From NCBI RefSeq assembly GCF_910592395.1, contig NC_088315.1:7504501-7568500 (forward strand): 64,000 bases of DNA, in the 5' to 3' direction. Below the pieces are notes generated by a model. The model had not been told where the DNA came from. It searched no databases and saw nothing but the letters and a program-made list of their open reading frames with translations. This stretch comes from Lineus longissimus. Its lineage: Eukaryota; Nemertea; Pilidiophora; Heteronemertea; Lineidae. Positions 1 through 12,400 of the stretch are shown piece by piece. Within the stretch, counting starts at the first letter, position 1. Each line of letters opens with the position of its first letter. The position numbers and the translations under genes were made by a program.

Positions 1-260
1 ACCTTATAAAAATACAATCATCTATTTCGGATGAAATACAATAAACTAGTGCGTATGCTGCAGACAGATAAAGACAAGACGTACAGTACAATACTCAATA
101 GAGGAAGATATACTGCAGGATATAATTTTATTACAGTTTAGTCACGAAGACTTAATTGTGCAAGTATATATATCAAAATTACGGGGTCAGCGACACCCAG
201 CAATACTATTAACAGTGTAGTACTACTAGTAGACACAAGACATAACCTTCAGCAATATGA
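1..260. other. Intergenic DNA, nothing recognised
   Basis: AT-rich non-coding sequence at the window edge. I see no ORF, RNA gene or repeat with supporting structure here. Confidence 0.4.
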
Positions 261-387
261 ATAGGCCCTTTTCCAGATACGCCTGTACCACCTCGGCCTA
301 GGGTCTTTTACCGTGAAGATCTATATTGTAAAGATGGTTTGTTGGTCTGACCCTAGGTGGTACCGGTGTATCTGACAAAGGGCCTAT
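261..387. repeat. Fold-back (inverted-repeat) element
   Basis: The left arm starts ATAGGCCCTTT at 261 and the right arm ends with its exact complement at 377-387. The match continues imperfectly inward for about 40 bp: ...CAGATAC..., GTACCACCT and CTAGGGTC on the left face GACCCTAG, AGGTGGTAC and GTATCTG on the right. A spacer of roughly 45 bp lies between the arms. No coding capacity, so it resembles a non-autonomous MITE or fold-back element. It ends only 13 bp before the next inverted-repeat element. Confidence 0.7.
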
Positions 388-400
388 ACATCATGTAGTA

Positions 401-550
401 GAGGTCCTTCACGTGACGTTGTCGTTACGACGTGACGTTTTGACGGCCACTCGCAAATGCATTTCCTTTACGTCGTGACCACGTGTGACGGCCAATATGG
501 CAGTGCAAAACAATTGGCAACGTCATCACGTGACGTCAGTGAAGAATCTC
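401..550. mobile_element. MITE copy 1 (TA-flanked short inverted-repeat element)
   Basis: A 150-bp non-coding element. Its ends, GAGGTCCTTCAC and GTGAAGAATCTC, are imperfect inverted repeats, and TA lies directly outside both ends (399-400 and 551-552), as for Tc1/mariner-type insertions. A second copy at 50187-50317 matches it almost throughout, apart from about 19 extra bases near the left end that look like a local duplication around ACGTGACGTT. The element carries CACGTG E-box cores and one TGACGTCA site (531-538). No transposase is present, so it would need one in trans. Confidence 0.8.
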
Positions 551-552
551 TA

Positions 553-1072
553 TACATAGTCTATGCAGTGAGTTTATATGTACATATATAATCAATTCCA
601 ATTCACTGACGTGGTCTAGTAATCTAATAGAATAGTATAGCAGCAAAGCATTGCTGCATTGATTGGATCCTCACCTGGAATTTGCACATAGAGGGACGCA
701 AATGCAAAAAGGTAAATAACTGACATGAACCAGAGAAACAGATCCTTGGTTAGTGGGTTGGTACCCATTTTGGATGCCTTAACGATTGACCAAACACTCA
801 GCAACGTGGTAAACTGTCTGCTTTTTTTTCATTTGCAGAACATTGCAGGCGATTTGTTACATCCTCGATGTACACATCGAGGGGACTAATATAGTTATAG
901 ATGGCAGCACAGACATTTGACCTGCAACGTCCCTGACCCCTATTGGCGAGTTGTGTAACTTGTGACCCCGCAGCATTGGGCTTGTTAGATTCATACTGGT
1001 GATAAACCATTCAATGCAATGGAATGTGATCATCTGAGCGATTGGATATGGATTCATCTTCTTCTTTTATGT
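553..1072. other. Intergenic DNA, nothing recognised
   Basis: No supported gene. Short ORFs here lack splice signals, family resemblance or coding character. Confidence 0.4.
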
Positions 1073-1159
1073 AACATGATGGATTAAGCCATCAAAAGTG
1101 CGAGGGACCCTCGCCATCGGTTTCTGTCACTGGCAGCTTCCGACAAGTCTTCAACCAAG
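1073..1159 (+). repeat. Dispersed repeat A, copy 1
   Basis: This stretch matches 19091-19176 over about 85 bp, sharing AACATGAT, then TTAAGCC, then CAAAAGTGCGAGGGACC, then TGGCAG and CAAGT..TCA. The flanks are unrelated, so it is an interspersed repeat fragment. The family is not recognised. Confidence 0.65.
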
Positions 1160-1360
1160 TGAATTCTCACCAGGTTGCTGCCAATAGATCTGGTTCTCGT
1201 TTCTGTAACTCTGTATAGCGACGGACTTAACACCATAACTTCTAACGCTGATTATGCAACCAGGTCCTGTGCCTAGCAAGGCCAGCACCTGGAGCAAGAT
1301 GCCCCAACACAAGAGTAGGAAAAGAAAAACAAGCATCTAAGATGAATAGACATTATCACT

Positions 1361-1366
1361 TTATTG
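1361..1366 (-). terminator. Candidate polyadenylation signal of CECR2
   Basis: TTTATT on the plus strand is AATAAA on the minus strand. It is the best canonical hexamer I found downstream of the CECR2 stop codon. Its use would give a 3' UTR of about 3 kb, which sequence alone cannot prove. Confidence 0.35.
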
Positions 1367-1487
1367 TTACAGTATCATGAAAACAAGGAAGACACAATGA
1401 CCATCCTTTTCATAAAAATCCCATCCCAGAATTAAATCTTCACAGAGTACATTATGTCACTTCATGACTGCCATCAGAAAACATGTT

Positions 1488-1878
1488 GTTTCCAGGACAA
1501 CCATAGATCTAAACGGAAACAGTGTTACCATGACAACCATATTTCTTAACCCAGACAGTCTTGTTTCCATGACTACCATACAAAACTAAAGTTCCCTCTC
1601 CGACTACCAAAATAATGATGGTTGCTAACCATCTCAAAATTACTTCCTTGATATCAGGAACTGAAACCCATGGCACCAATATGCCTCCTATGTTTTAAAA
1701 CAAAATCTTTAGGGCCACGAGAGAGTTTCAGCATGAAGTAATTTTGATATGGTTCTGAACAAACCAAACCAGATCTCAGCAACACTAGCTCATTGCTATG
1801 GAAATCAAACATGAAACAAGTTACCATGGCAACCAGATTAAGTTATACAGAAAACCCGAAAACAATTACCAGGGTAAC
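1488..1878. promoter_or_regulatory. Cluster of RFX X-box-like imperfect palindromes
   Basis: One perfect X-box, GTTACCATGGCAAC (1820-1833), fits the RFX consensus GTNRCC-N(0-3)-RGYAAC. Four relatives with one or a few mismatches lie near it: GTTTCCAGGACAAC (1488-1501), GTTACCATGACAAC (1524-1537), GTTTCCATGACTAC (1563-1576) and ATTACCAGGGTAAC (1865-1878). The half-sites and spacing are consistent. Whether this is an RFX-bound enhancer or a decayed repeat is unknown. Confidence 0.5.
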
Positions 1879-1958
1879 ATAGTGAAATTTGATTTCAAAC
1901 CAGGTGGTAGGACAACAGAGTTGGGTTTTTTTGGTGTTTAGTCTTTCTCCCAATCGGT

Positions 1959-2025
1959 CTTCCTCAAAAGACTGAGGAAGGTTTGTCAGCAATACCTTAG
2001 CTGACAACACCAAGCCCTTCCTCAG
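1959..2025. other. Long nested hairpin
   Basis: CTGAGGAAGG (1972-1981) pairs with CCTTCCTCAG (2016-2025), and inside it TGTCAGC (1984-1990) pairs with GCTGACA (2000-2006) around a 9-base loop. A third arm, CTTCCTCA (1959-1966), could pair instead with TGAGGAAG (1973-1980), giving two exclusive folds. It lies in the presumed CECR2 3' UTR. Confidence 0.55.
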
Positions 2026-4388
2026 ATTAACATATATCTAAGACTAGTCTTTCACAGAATCATATAATTTTGAGATGGTCTTTGGGCAACTCATTGCTAA
2101 CGGGGTATAAACATGGCCATGAAAATGTCGGGTTTGGAATATTTTCACAGCTGCAGCCATGTCTGAATGGCTTTTAAACAAGCCAGATCTCCAGGGCCCA
2201 GTTGCTGGAATCGCACAAGAGACAAACACCAGGATTAGCTAAACTAAGAGTTATCTCGTTAAGTAAACTTAACATATAAAAGTACCGTTAGGACTTGCTA
2301 ACACCTATCGAGCAACTGGGCCCAGTGACGCGTTGTATGTATTGACTTTTGTTTTTCAGAAACATTTACGAGTGAAAATACTGGAAATACTGAAGCAAAT
2401 TTACCAGGATTGCATGAACTCCACTTCACCGTAAACCATCCAATTTTCACAGTCGCATGACCAGATTTTTGCAGATTTCATGATTATTATTGATTTGCGA
2501 AAATTTACTGGAAAAACCAGAAGAATTATCATTGTCCACCAAAAATAAAAGGTAGCAAGAATTTACATTTTTAGGAATTTTTCCAGCATATACAATTTCA
2601 GGTTCACAGTATAAACAATATATGAAGTTCGCTTTAAAACATGATTTTTCACTCTTTTACAAAAATAATAAGTTTTATCACTTACATGTACATGCACATT
2701 GTACAAACAAGACCAAGACATAATACTTTGATTGCACAAAAATGACATTTATATTATCCTGATAAGTGCAAGACAAACATTCAGAATGTTGGACTAAAAT
2801 GGCATGCTTGCTTGTTCAAGTGAAACACCACTACCTTAATGCTAGTCCTGACCCCCAGGCGAATGTATTCAGCTGAAAATTACCATATCAGGATGCCAGA
2901 TGGGATGTTTCCATTGAACCTAAAACATGGCATGATGACCTGTCGAAATGAAATACCAGCATCTTGATGCATGCCAGTGCCAATGTGATGTATTCATCTA
3001 CATTACCCCATCAGTGCTGCAGAATCAAGATACCAAACAGTGTGTTTTTAGGTCAAAAGACCCAGCTATACCATCTTATAAAGTAAATGCCATTTTGATA
3101 ACCAAATCGCCCGTTCTGGACACTGTGGTCAAGAGACTGGAGGTGATAGACACGGCACTGAGCCAGTGTGGGAATACCATCCAAACTCCATACTCACATA
3201 CCATAGGATTGCCTTTCTTCTCGGCCCACCAGCTAAATACAAGGCCAGAGGGAGCAGAACTGAAGACCAGGCTATGGAGACGACTGCATGAACTTACCCC
3301 CACCACCAGGGGGTCTACCAAAGACGGTCAGAAATTAACTAAGGCAAGAGTAATGAACCAATAGATGCAATGATGACTACTGGTAAAACGAGACTGGAGG
3401 AGTATTGACAACTTGAAAACAGCAACATAAACCTTTGGTTTCGCAGTCGCGAAAAATGGCATCATTGTCATAGTCGAGCAAGTCTAGACTTAGAATAATC
3501 AAACGAAATAAGGAATTTAAAAAATAATAACAATAATTATCTTCAGATTGATTGTTGTGGTCTTCTCCAGAAATGAAACAAGAACTATAGTAAATGCGTC
3601 AGGATATCCAGTTTACCAGTATAGTACCGGTAGTCTGTTGAGTCTCCGGCATAAATCGGAAACCCCGACAAATATAAATCATTTATGTCTTGCGACCAAG
3701 ATCATGAACCAGAAATAATTCATGAAAGGATGGCCATATTCACATACCTGTATAAATACAAAATAATAATCTCATACATGTACAAGAAATTGGCCATTCT
3801 GAAACTGACTACAAGACTTTGCAATTAATCCAATGCCAATTATTATATTGAAGTTGAACCAAAAACATACAATTACACTCATATGTGATCACTTTCCAAG
3901 AACGGTGTAATTCTTATAGAAAAAACCCATCACATCAGGTCCACAACTTAATTCCAAAGAACCAGCTCAGGAAATACAGATAATTTTACTCTCACATTTG
4001 TTCTGTGAAAGCCTGGGATGGTTTGTAAACGGAATTTCCCTCCAGGAAATGACCAGTTTGGACCTCTGAACAACATTTCACAAGTCCACTGGATTACATA
4101 CACTCAGCCATAACCAAGAAAGTGCAAACATGGAGTCAATGAATTAACAGTGTTTTGAACTAAGTAAAATCGGGACCAGAAGTTGGCCACACGGAACTGA
4201 TTCTTTTGGCAGTGATAAAAAAAATTTCAATGCCAACGAGTCTTTCACATCATTCACTTAGCAACAACTGCACAACCTAGAACCGAAAGCATCGTTCTCA
4301 GACCACGAGCACCTCTCCTGCCTGGTACCTAACTTCAGCAAGTCAGGTCCCCGTCATCTCACCAGCAGCAACTGAAATCTTGAGAATT

Positions 4389-7300
4389 TCAAATTGCAGC
4401 ATCAGCAAGTCCTAGGGCCTCAAGTACCTCAGCTGTATCGAATCCATTGAGCTGACTAGACTCTTCTTCTGGTTGGACCGCCTCTGGCTCAGGATCTTCT
4501 GTAGTGACTTGGCTATTGGTCTGGTTCACCAACTGGTAGACCATGTACTTGCCCTCATGGCCCGGTTGGTCTTTGCTGGACTCCTGGAAAGTGACAAATA
4601 AAATCATCAAGCATCAGTTCGAAATGATACAATGACAAAAGAAGTCTGATCGGAAATCAGGGGACTTGTCATCAGTCGGTATAATTTCATTGGGAAACAC
4701 GCCAAATTTAGGCCAGCAAAGTGTCCACTTTTGCTGCAAATGTAATACAAGTACATGTCGGTGTACTCATTACTGAATATCTCTGAGAAGCCAGGACCTA
4801 TTTTCTGCATGATGTTAAATGGACAGATCATGGCAACTTGCACCACATCTCGCATTTATTTACAGGGATCCTGTGCAGTGAATGCCGAGAGCATTCAAAT
4901 GTAGTTAGTAGCAGTTTTGTGTACATTTTGTGATCCTATGAATCCTGCAATAACTGACACTACATGTAGAAATGACGAACAGAAGTCATGCTACTCTTCC
5001 ATTAAAAGATGGAAATCACAATGTGTGCTACAGCTACAGCTATGATGGAACTACACACTAGAGATGATGATGAAAAGTCATGCTTCTCTTTCAATAAAAG
5101 ATAGAAATTACGTGTGCTATGCTAAAGCACGGTGCAATAAAACAACTTAGAACAACACACAAGAGAAACCATCTTCATTCAAATGAAGAGAACATTATTT
5201 ACAGAAGAATAAAAAATAAAGGTGAAACACAGATACAATGTACTATTTCATTATAACATGGGACATGCTTCATTTCAAAACAAATTTGGGCTTGCTGACA
5301 GATCTACTGCCACTTTATGCTACAATGATAAGTGCCTCATATTTTGTCAATCACAACAAGGCTGAGATTTTCTTTAGAAAGCCATCGCAAGGCGAGGGCA
5401 TGCACAGCAGACCATGCACCAAACACAGCTGATGGAAAACACACCAGGCAACAATGATAAAATCAATTCTAGACAATTCATCCTGGCCGTTATTGAGGGT
5501 GGGAGTCCGCATCTACAGAGGCCGTATCTAAAGAAGTTCTCTCATCTAGTGGCCTTTTTCTAGCAACACTTTAGACAATTATGCATACTTCAGAGCTCTT
5601 GTCATCATCAAACTTTCTCACTCACCCATCACTATTTTGGGTACTGACCACAACTCCTGGAGCAAGGGTTTGGTCCCCTGTTGTAAACCAATGCAGAGGG
5701 CAATTCTGTGAACTCATAAAGTTTTGTTTCACCATGGTTTATTTCATGCCACTTTTCCCCCATTTCTAAGTTTTCCATAAATGTTCTACAAACCAAAATG
5801 CAATAGAGGAACGGATCGCCACTCTGCTGATAATATTTCATACATACCGTAATTATGCAAGGTTGCAGTAGCACCATTTTGAACAATCTGGTACCCGGCT
5901 GGGACTATAGGTGTAACAGTTCTCGGGGTGTTGGGCATCACTTTGGAGCTAACTATGCCCCCTGGGGTAAGAAACTGAAACCACAACATCACAGATGAAA
6001 ACAAAAAGTCACAACGATTAAGGTTTGGCGAACACGCAAAGCGATGGACAATATCTACAATGTACGAAATAAATTTTCAAATGCATGAAGTGCCGGGGTC
6101 GCACAAGTTGAATTGGAAAATCTAGAAAGAGGTAAAATCTCTTCTATTGGCAGCCAATAATCATGTTGGTTACAGAAATGTCGCCAACTGGAAAGTTAGA
6201 AAATTTCAGTAGACATGAATGAACACTTTGTTTTCATTCCAGCAGGGCTCGGTGCATGCATTTTTTAGTGGAATCAAATAAGAAATTGGAAATAGAATAT
6301 TTCCAAGTGACTGTAGTTTATGTACACGACATACATACATGTACATGTAATGTGAGCGACTTAACTAAGCTACAAGAAGAAAGAAGCAGGGAGGGAGTAA
6401 AAAAAAATCAAGGTGCACATTCAAAAGAAACACAAGTAATTAAATTGATGCATTCTCATGTTCAGAAAAATATTCCCATTACAATATTGGACTCGAATTG
6501 CTATCCCCTACATACTATTTCCATCAGAAAAGTTGATGTATGACGTGAAGTTATGATGTAGTAGCCTGAAACCTTGACAACCTAATAAGTGGTCCACACA
6601 ACTAACCTGTCTCTGTACTTGCTGCTGTAACTGCTGGCCGAATAAATGCTGGTACATGTCCGGACTGATCGTGACATGCTGCACATTCACACCCGGGGCA
6701 CTGGACACACTCTGTGCATTCTGAAGAAAACAAGAGCGCTACATGTACATGTGCAATACTCGCCCCAGATACCTAAAAATGATTTTATCAAAGGAATCAG
6801 AATTCATCAAGTTTAATTCCAATCCAGTGGCAGAACCTTGCAAAGCCTTTTGACAGTTATTAATATCCCGGTCACCACAGAAAACTTTGTGGTTTCAAAG
6901 AGGAGCTAATTTAACTGAAAACTCCCTCTGAGAATTACGTCACAGCTGGGTTCCCCTACTTGCCGAGTTCAAGAGAGAAGGATAAGTCAGTTTTACCTGT
7001 AATAACGCTTGAATGGAAGGATTGTCATTGTTGATGTTGGCAACTTGCTGAACAGGTTGCTGAACAGGTTGCTGAACTTGGCCAGTGTTCGCCACAATTT
7101 GCATTGAAGGTTGTGCGTTCATTGTGGCAATGGACTGAAGTAATGTTCCTTGGGGTAAATGAATGCCCTGTGTCATCTGCACAGCACCAGAGTTCACAAC
7201 ATGTTGCACCGCACCGGGATTCATGACTTGTTGAATCTGCTGAATTCCTTGGACAGGTTGTCCACTGATCACATATTGTTGCTGAATGCCCCCTTGTGTG

Positions 7301-9444
7301 AGAATGTGTGGCAGCGACGTCGCAACAGCACTGCCAGGAGTTGAGATCACATGACCAGAGGAGATATTCGATGCGAAGATCTGTCCATTTGTTCCTTGAA
7401 TAAGACGCAAATCGCCACCAAGCACCGTCTGCGGTTGTGCAACAGTTGTGATCACAGAATTAAAACTAGTCTGTTGTCCGATACCTAATGTATTCGTCGA
7501 TATTGAATCCAAAAGTGGAGCCGTGTTTGCACCAAGGTCTGTCCCATCCAATGTAGCAAATTCATTTCCATCCAATGGAGACATTGGTTCAATTTCACTC
7601 AAACTCAGTGCCTGGCCAAGAATATCATCTCGAATACTGTCACTATCAGCACTATTCTCACCGATATCCGCCAAATAATTTGATATATTTTGGTCATCAA
7701 CACTAGAAACGGTCGCCATATTGTCAGAGTTTGCTTCACCTTCATCAAGGCCGGCCACAACAGTATTCAAACAGTTCACAGACTGTGCCTGTATGTCCGT
7801 GGATGACATGGCACTAACGACAGGGAGACGAGGCGCGGCGCTAACAGCAGTCACAGTAGCTGGAACACTTTGACGAATAACCTTCGCCGTTGTGGGCGCG
7901 TGTATATTTGTTACGGCTGTTCGTTTCAATGTTCCAAACCGCTGTTTGCTTTGTTGCGACTGAGCAAAGTTAAGAAATTCCCCTAAAAATGCATCACTGT
8001 CGCCAGGGGTAAATGTACTTTTTGGGGCAATTGTCACTGGGACAGCTGTCGTACTGGAACTAGTCGGCAAGTATGAGATGGTCGCCGGCCTGGTATTTAG
8101 TCTTGTGACTTTATCTAAACCCGAGCTTTGGTTTGTGGTGACGGTAGGAATTGTCTGTAACTGACCAGTCGTAGGTAATGTAACAATACTAGCACCCGAT
8201 GTCGATCCAGATGTCTGACCCTCACCACTTGCTCGAGAAATTGTCAATATTTTTGCCGCCGACATGGAACCATGCAAGTACGGACTTGTTGAGTCCGTCA
8301 AATCCACGTTTGATTGGTTTGTGACAGGAGGGTGATGATGTATAGTCGCTTGTGTAGGGTTCGGTGGAGATCCAACACGGATTGTCGAATTTGGCTGCGC
8401 AGACAGAAGGCCCTCCTCTAGAAGCTCCGACACCGAGGGAACAAGTCCCTCTTGTAAGAACTGGGGAGTAGATGACCTTGATGAAGATGCAGAAATGGCC
8501 CCATCAATAACGTTACTCATAGGGATTTCGCGGCTTCCCCCAGCAGGAATATTTGCGTGAGCCTCCTCTGGGGACGTGGCAAGGCGACTCTGAGACAGAG
8601 CATGAGATTGTATACTGGCAATAACTCGCTGGAGAGACATATCAACTGAGGTGACAACAGGCTGAACATTCAGTGCACTAGACTGATTTTGGGAAGTGTC
8701 CGCATTCTCTTCGTTTGAAACAGACGCCACAATACTGCCAGCAACTGGCGCACTCTCCGCAGCCGGCGTCGCAACAATCGATGGTTTGATTCCTCCTGTC
8801 GTCGGCTGCACAACGGTTGCCATTCCACTTCCAGTCTGTTGAACAATAATACGACTCTGAAGACCAGGATTCTGTGCCAAGAATGCACTCAACTGAGGAC
8901 CAGTCATTCGAATACTATGAACTTGCTGCGTTTGTTGTGCTTGTTGGACAGCGATACGCGCTGCGCTCACAGAACTAACAGAAGTCTTGGTGGAAGTCCT
9001 ACTCCGAGAACAGGGCGCCGCTTTTGTCTTACTGAACCTCATTACTGAACCATACGGCGTTTGCACAGTGTATTGCCGCGACATAAGATTTTTTGACGCA
9101 GATTGGGTAGCACTCGACGCTGCAGATGTGGCAGCTGTGTCCTGCTGGGACTGGAGGGCAATCTGGGCTGCTGTCAGGGGCTGAGTCACACCGTTTGGCA
9201 TAGACAACGGCGGTTTCACTTCATTCAACATACTGCTCCCACCATTCTGCGCAGTATATTGAGCCAGTATGCGTGCTGTCAGAGGCTCACTCTTTTTGAC
9301 ATTGTTCTCAATTTTGGTTCGTTGGCGATTGTAGCATGCAATGTTTTTAGGCGCGACTGCCATTGGTTCAGCGATCATTTCCTCCTCGTCTTTGCCATCA
9401 ATCGTGTTCAGTCTTTTCAAATCACGTAAATTAGAATCTTCCCG
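4389..9444 (-). CDS. CECR2: CECR2 exons 14-17: low-complexity C-terminal tail
   Basis: Exon 14 (6997-9444) is 816 codons without a stop and starts [17 protein letters not shown]. It has a conserved-looking basic patch ([18 protein letters not shown]), a basic [10 protein letters not shown] stretch, an acidic segment around [16 protein letters not shown], and an in-frame QQPV repeat near the end. Exons 15 and 16 continue with [16 protein letters not shown] and [14 protein letters not shown]. Exon 17 gives [15 protein letters not shown] and ends [20 protein letters not shown] cannot align the tail to vertebrate CECR2 from memory. Exon 16 ends in phase 1 whereas exon 17 needs phase 0 at its visible acceptor. 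Confidence 0.78.
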
Positions 9445-12400
9445 CTGAAAGAGAATAAGAAAACATAAAAAATTGCTATATAAAAAGGAAACAATATAGT
9501 AAATTTTCCCAGTTGCCTGCTCACCAGTGCAGAAAAACATAAGCAGAATCACACATCTTACTACAAGTAAGAGAAGGGCTTCCGCCACTGAATTCTGTTG
9601 GATGGATTTTTGAGATATAGGGAACATTCAAAAACGTTATCCATTCTAGAATGCTGAAACCTTACTGAAACATATTTCCTAAAGAATGCGCTTGAAGTGA
9701 CCCCCTGTATCTCCTCAACCGACGTGAACTCTTGCATCTTTTCGAGCGCCTTCGTACTTGCTACTCGTTTTGGACGGAACTTTTTCGCAGCTGTCTTTGC
9801 CCGTGTTTTGAACTCTTTGTCGTCTTTGTCCTCCTTTGGCACCTCCGGCTCCTCTTTTGGAAGGAATTTCTTCATAGCGTTTCGCATGCACCGCTCAATT
9901 CTCTTGGCCATGTCGTAACACACTGCAAATTGAGCGAAACCAGACTTTAACTCATATCTACTCCAACTCTTGAAACACTTCACACAAAATGGCTAATTCT
10001 TAGATCAAAGAGGAACTAACATCAAAACAAGTCACTGCAATGATAGTAAAAGTACAGTCTGCTCATTTCAGTGTTGCCCATAATGAGAGGGCCAACCAGG
10101 CTTTGGTTTTTGAGACTCTTTACTACCAAACTCCTATCTCTAATCCCACGTGCCTGGCGAGAGACAGTTTTTGTATCCTATATTTACCCAACTAGCTTGC
10201 AGCTAACCAACTGGCCGCATTGGAAAGAGCTACAAAGAGAGCAAACCTTCGATCTTCTGTTCAAAACGCTGACACCTTAACCACTAGGCCTTTGGGATTG
10301 GAGTAAGGGCATTCCCCCTCTGCCTAATGTAGTAAATAGGCTCCAGTTTCCTCCTACTCATAGTTTTGGCCCAATATGATATGCAGAGCCAATTATGACC
10401 TACTCGATACTTGAACTCTTTCCATACCAAGATATCAAACGTGCACAACAACAAAAGGTGGGAGAGAGGGACAGAAATATTTGCAGACAATGCAAGTTTC
10501 TTTCAGGACCTCAACGATGGCACAATATGTAAGTCTTCAAATCAACCACGTCTACTCATGATATTATCATGAGACAAATCTTACCAGAGTCAGATCCATT
10601 ATATTTGGCACAATTTTTAAACATGAGTCTGAAGTCGTTCATGAATTCCTCCTGGCTTCCATAATCTCGCTCATTCAACTTCCTCTCGATCATCGTGAAA
10701 TCCATTGGCTCCTGAGGATGAAAAAAGAATGTCAATGTAACACACTGGCTTTTAAAAACTAAGTGCGTCAATCGAAGAAAATAGTTTCAGCTTATTGAGA
10801 AGAAAATATCTAAGGCATGCAATTCTAAGAACTTGGGAGAGAGAGAAAGAATTGAGCAGATAAGAGAACTGCAAAATTCATTCAAAACCTCATAAAAAAT
10901 CTTACATCAATCACGTCAAAATATCCTGGGGCGAATTCCTCTTTCACTGGTTCAGCAAACAGCCAGGCATCATCATGCTTCTTCACAATATCAAGCACTG
11001 GAAGAGAAAAAACATAATGTTGAAAACATCAGTTGAATGCATTGGAGGGAATTGAGGTCTACAACAATGGAGTATCAGTCAAATGGGCCGTGTATTTCAA
11101 GATGCCAAGTCGGTATGAAATGGTTGGAAACAAATTACAGAGCTGTCAAAGGCAGAAGAGAATTCCACTACATTATCCTTTCCAGAAACCATCACCTCAA
11201 AGACAGTACACTCACCTTTAAAAAGCTCCATGAAAACATCTTCGTCTAAATCTCTCGACCTGACGCTCTCATCGCTACCACGCCTCTTCCTGACAAACCC
11301 TGAAACTGGTGTTGACATCAGCTCTGGTGGTATCTCCTTTCCTTCTGCGATAAGCTGGGCACGTTCCTCGCGCAGCTGAACTCGTCGGGCACGCTCTGTA
11401 AGAAATAGAGGATAGGGATTATTACGACAGTCCGAAATACAGAACAAAGACACAGAACCAATGAAAACAGAAGAAGCAAACCCTGCTTTGGCTTGAACTC
11501 TTGATGATGATGTACTCAGCAGTTTCTTCCTTCCTTAACACCCTCTGGAGTAGGTCTTTCATCATGATTGCCAAAGCTGTGCATGCTACCTTTAACTTTT
11601 AAATGCAAAACGCTTCTGCGAAATCCTTTACAGATGCCTCACCTTCCTTCAACTTTTGTCTTTCCATTGCCTGGAATTTCTCACGCTCCTCCCTCTGTGT
11701 CTCCCACATCAAACGGCGACGCTCTTCCATCTCCTTATCATTCTCCCTCTTGAACTTCTGGTCCTCATCCTCATAAGTCTGCAGCAGCTTCTCATCAGCT
11801 GCCATCTTCGCCTGTTTCTTCTCCAAACGATTTGATGTCCGCCGCGGCAAAAACTCCAGCAATTTCTTCTGATATTCCTTCTCCTTATCTTCAAACAACT
11901 TGATCAACTCTGGCATGAAGTCCTCAGTTATACTCAAATATAACTCTCGCTCACATTTGATCTTGCTTCCGACAAATTTCTGCGCTAGTTCCTCCCAGTC
12001 TTCTATCGTTGTACATTGTACGAACCAACGTTGTTTGTTTTCATCTCCTGGTGTCACTGGCAGGGGGATATCATATTCTTCCTCTTCCTCTTCTGAAGAA
12101 CTCTCAGACTCCTCTTCGCTAGATTCCTCACTTTGAAATAGAGACAAAATTAACATCATTATTAAACAATTGTGTATTGCGACAGCGGAGCGGGACTAAA
12201 ATGTTGGTGTGAAATTTAGCAGTTTTTACAACAGAGTAGTTTTTACTGGTTATTGTCACAAAAGTTTGGGTTGAACAGACGATTATCTGCATACTAAGTC
12301 AGTGCCACGGTCATACAAAGCAATGGTGTGGACCACTGTTATGATTGGTATCAACCAATTATGAGTCCTTGAGAAAAATACAATGGTCGATGGACTACCT

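Larger units (their letters stand above)
1367..4388 (-). other. Probable CECR2 3' UTR
   Basis: A 3-kb gene-free stretch between the CECR2 stop codon and the candidate AATAAA. It holds an X-box-like cluster (1488-1878) and a long hairpin (1959-2025). The 138-codon plus-strand ORF at 2948-3364 has no recognisable family and no splice context. UTR status is inferred only from the absence of an earlier canonical signal. Confidence 0.35.

Noticed and set aside
2948-3364. 138-codon plus-strand ORF as a small gene
   Set aside because: No recognisable family, no splice or promoter context, and it lies in the likely CECR2 3' UTR on the opposite strand.
9445-9627. Extension of the long CECR2 exon 14 frame upstream of 9444
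   Set aside because: A clear acceptor (CTTTCAG) stands at 9445-9451 and joins in frame with exon 13; the upstream residues are intron translation.
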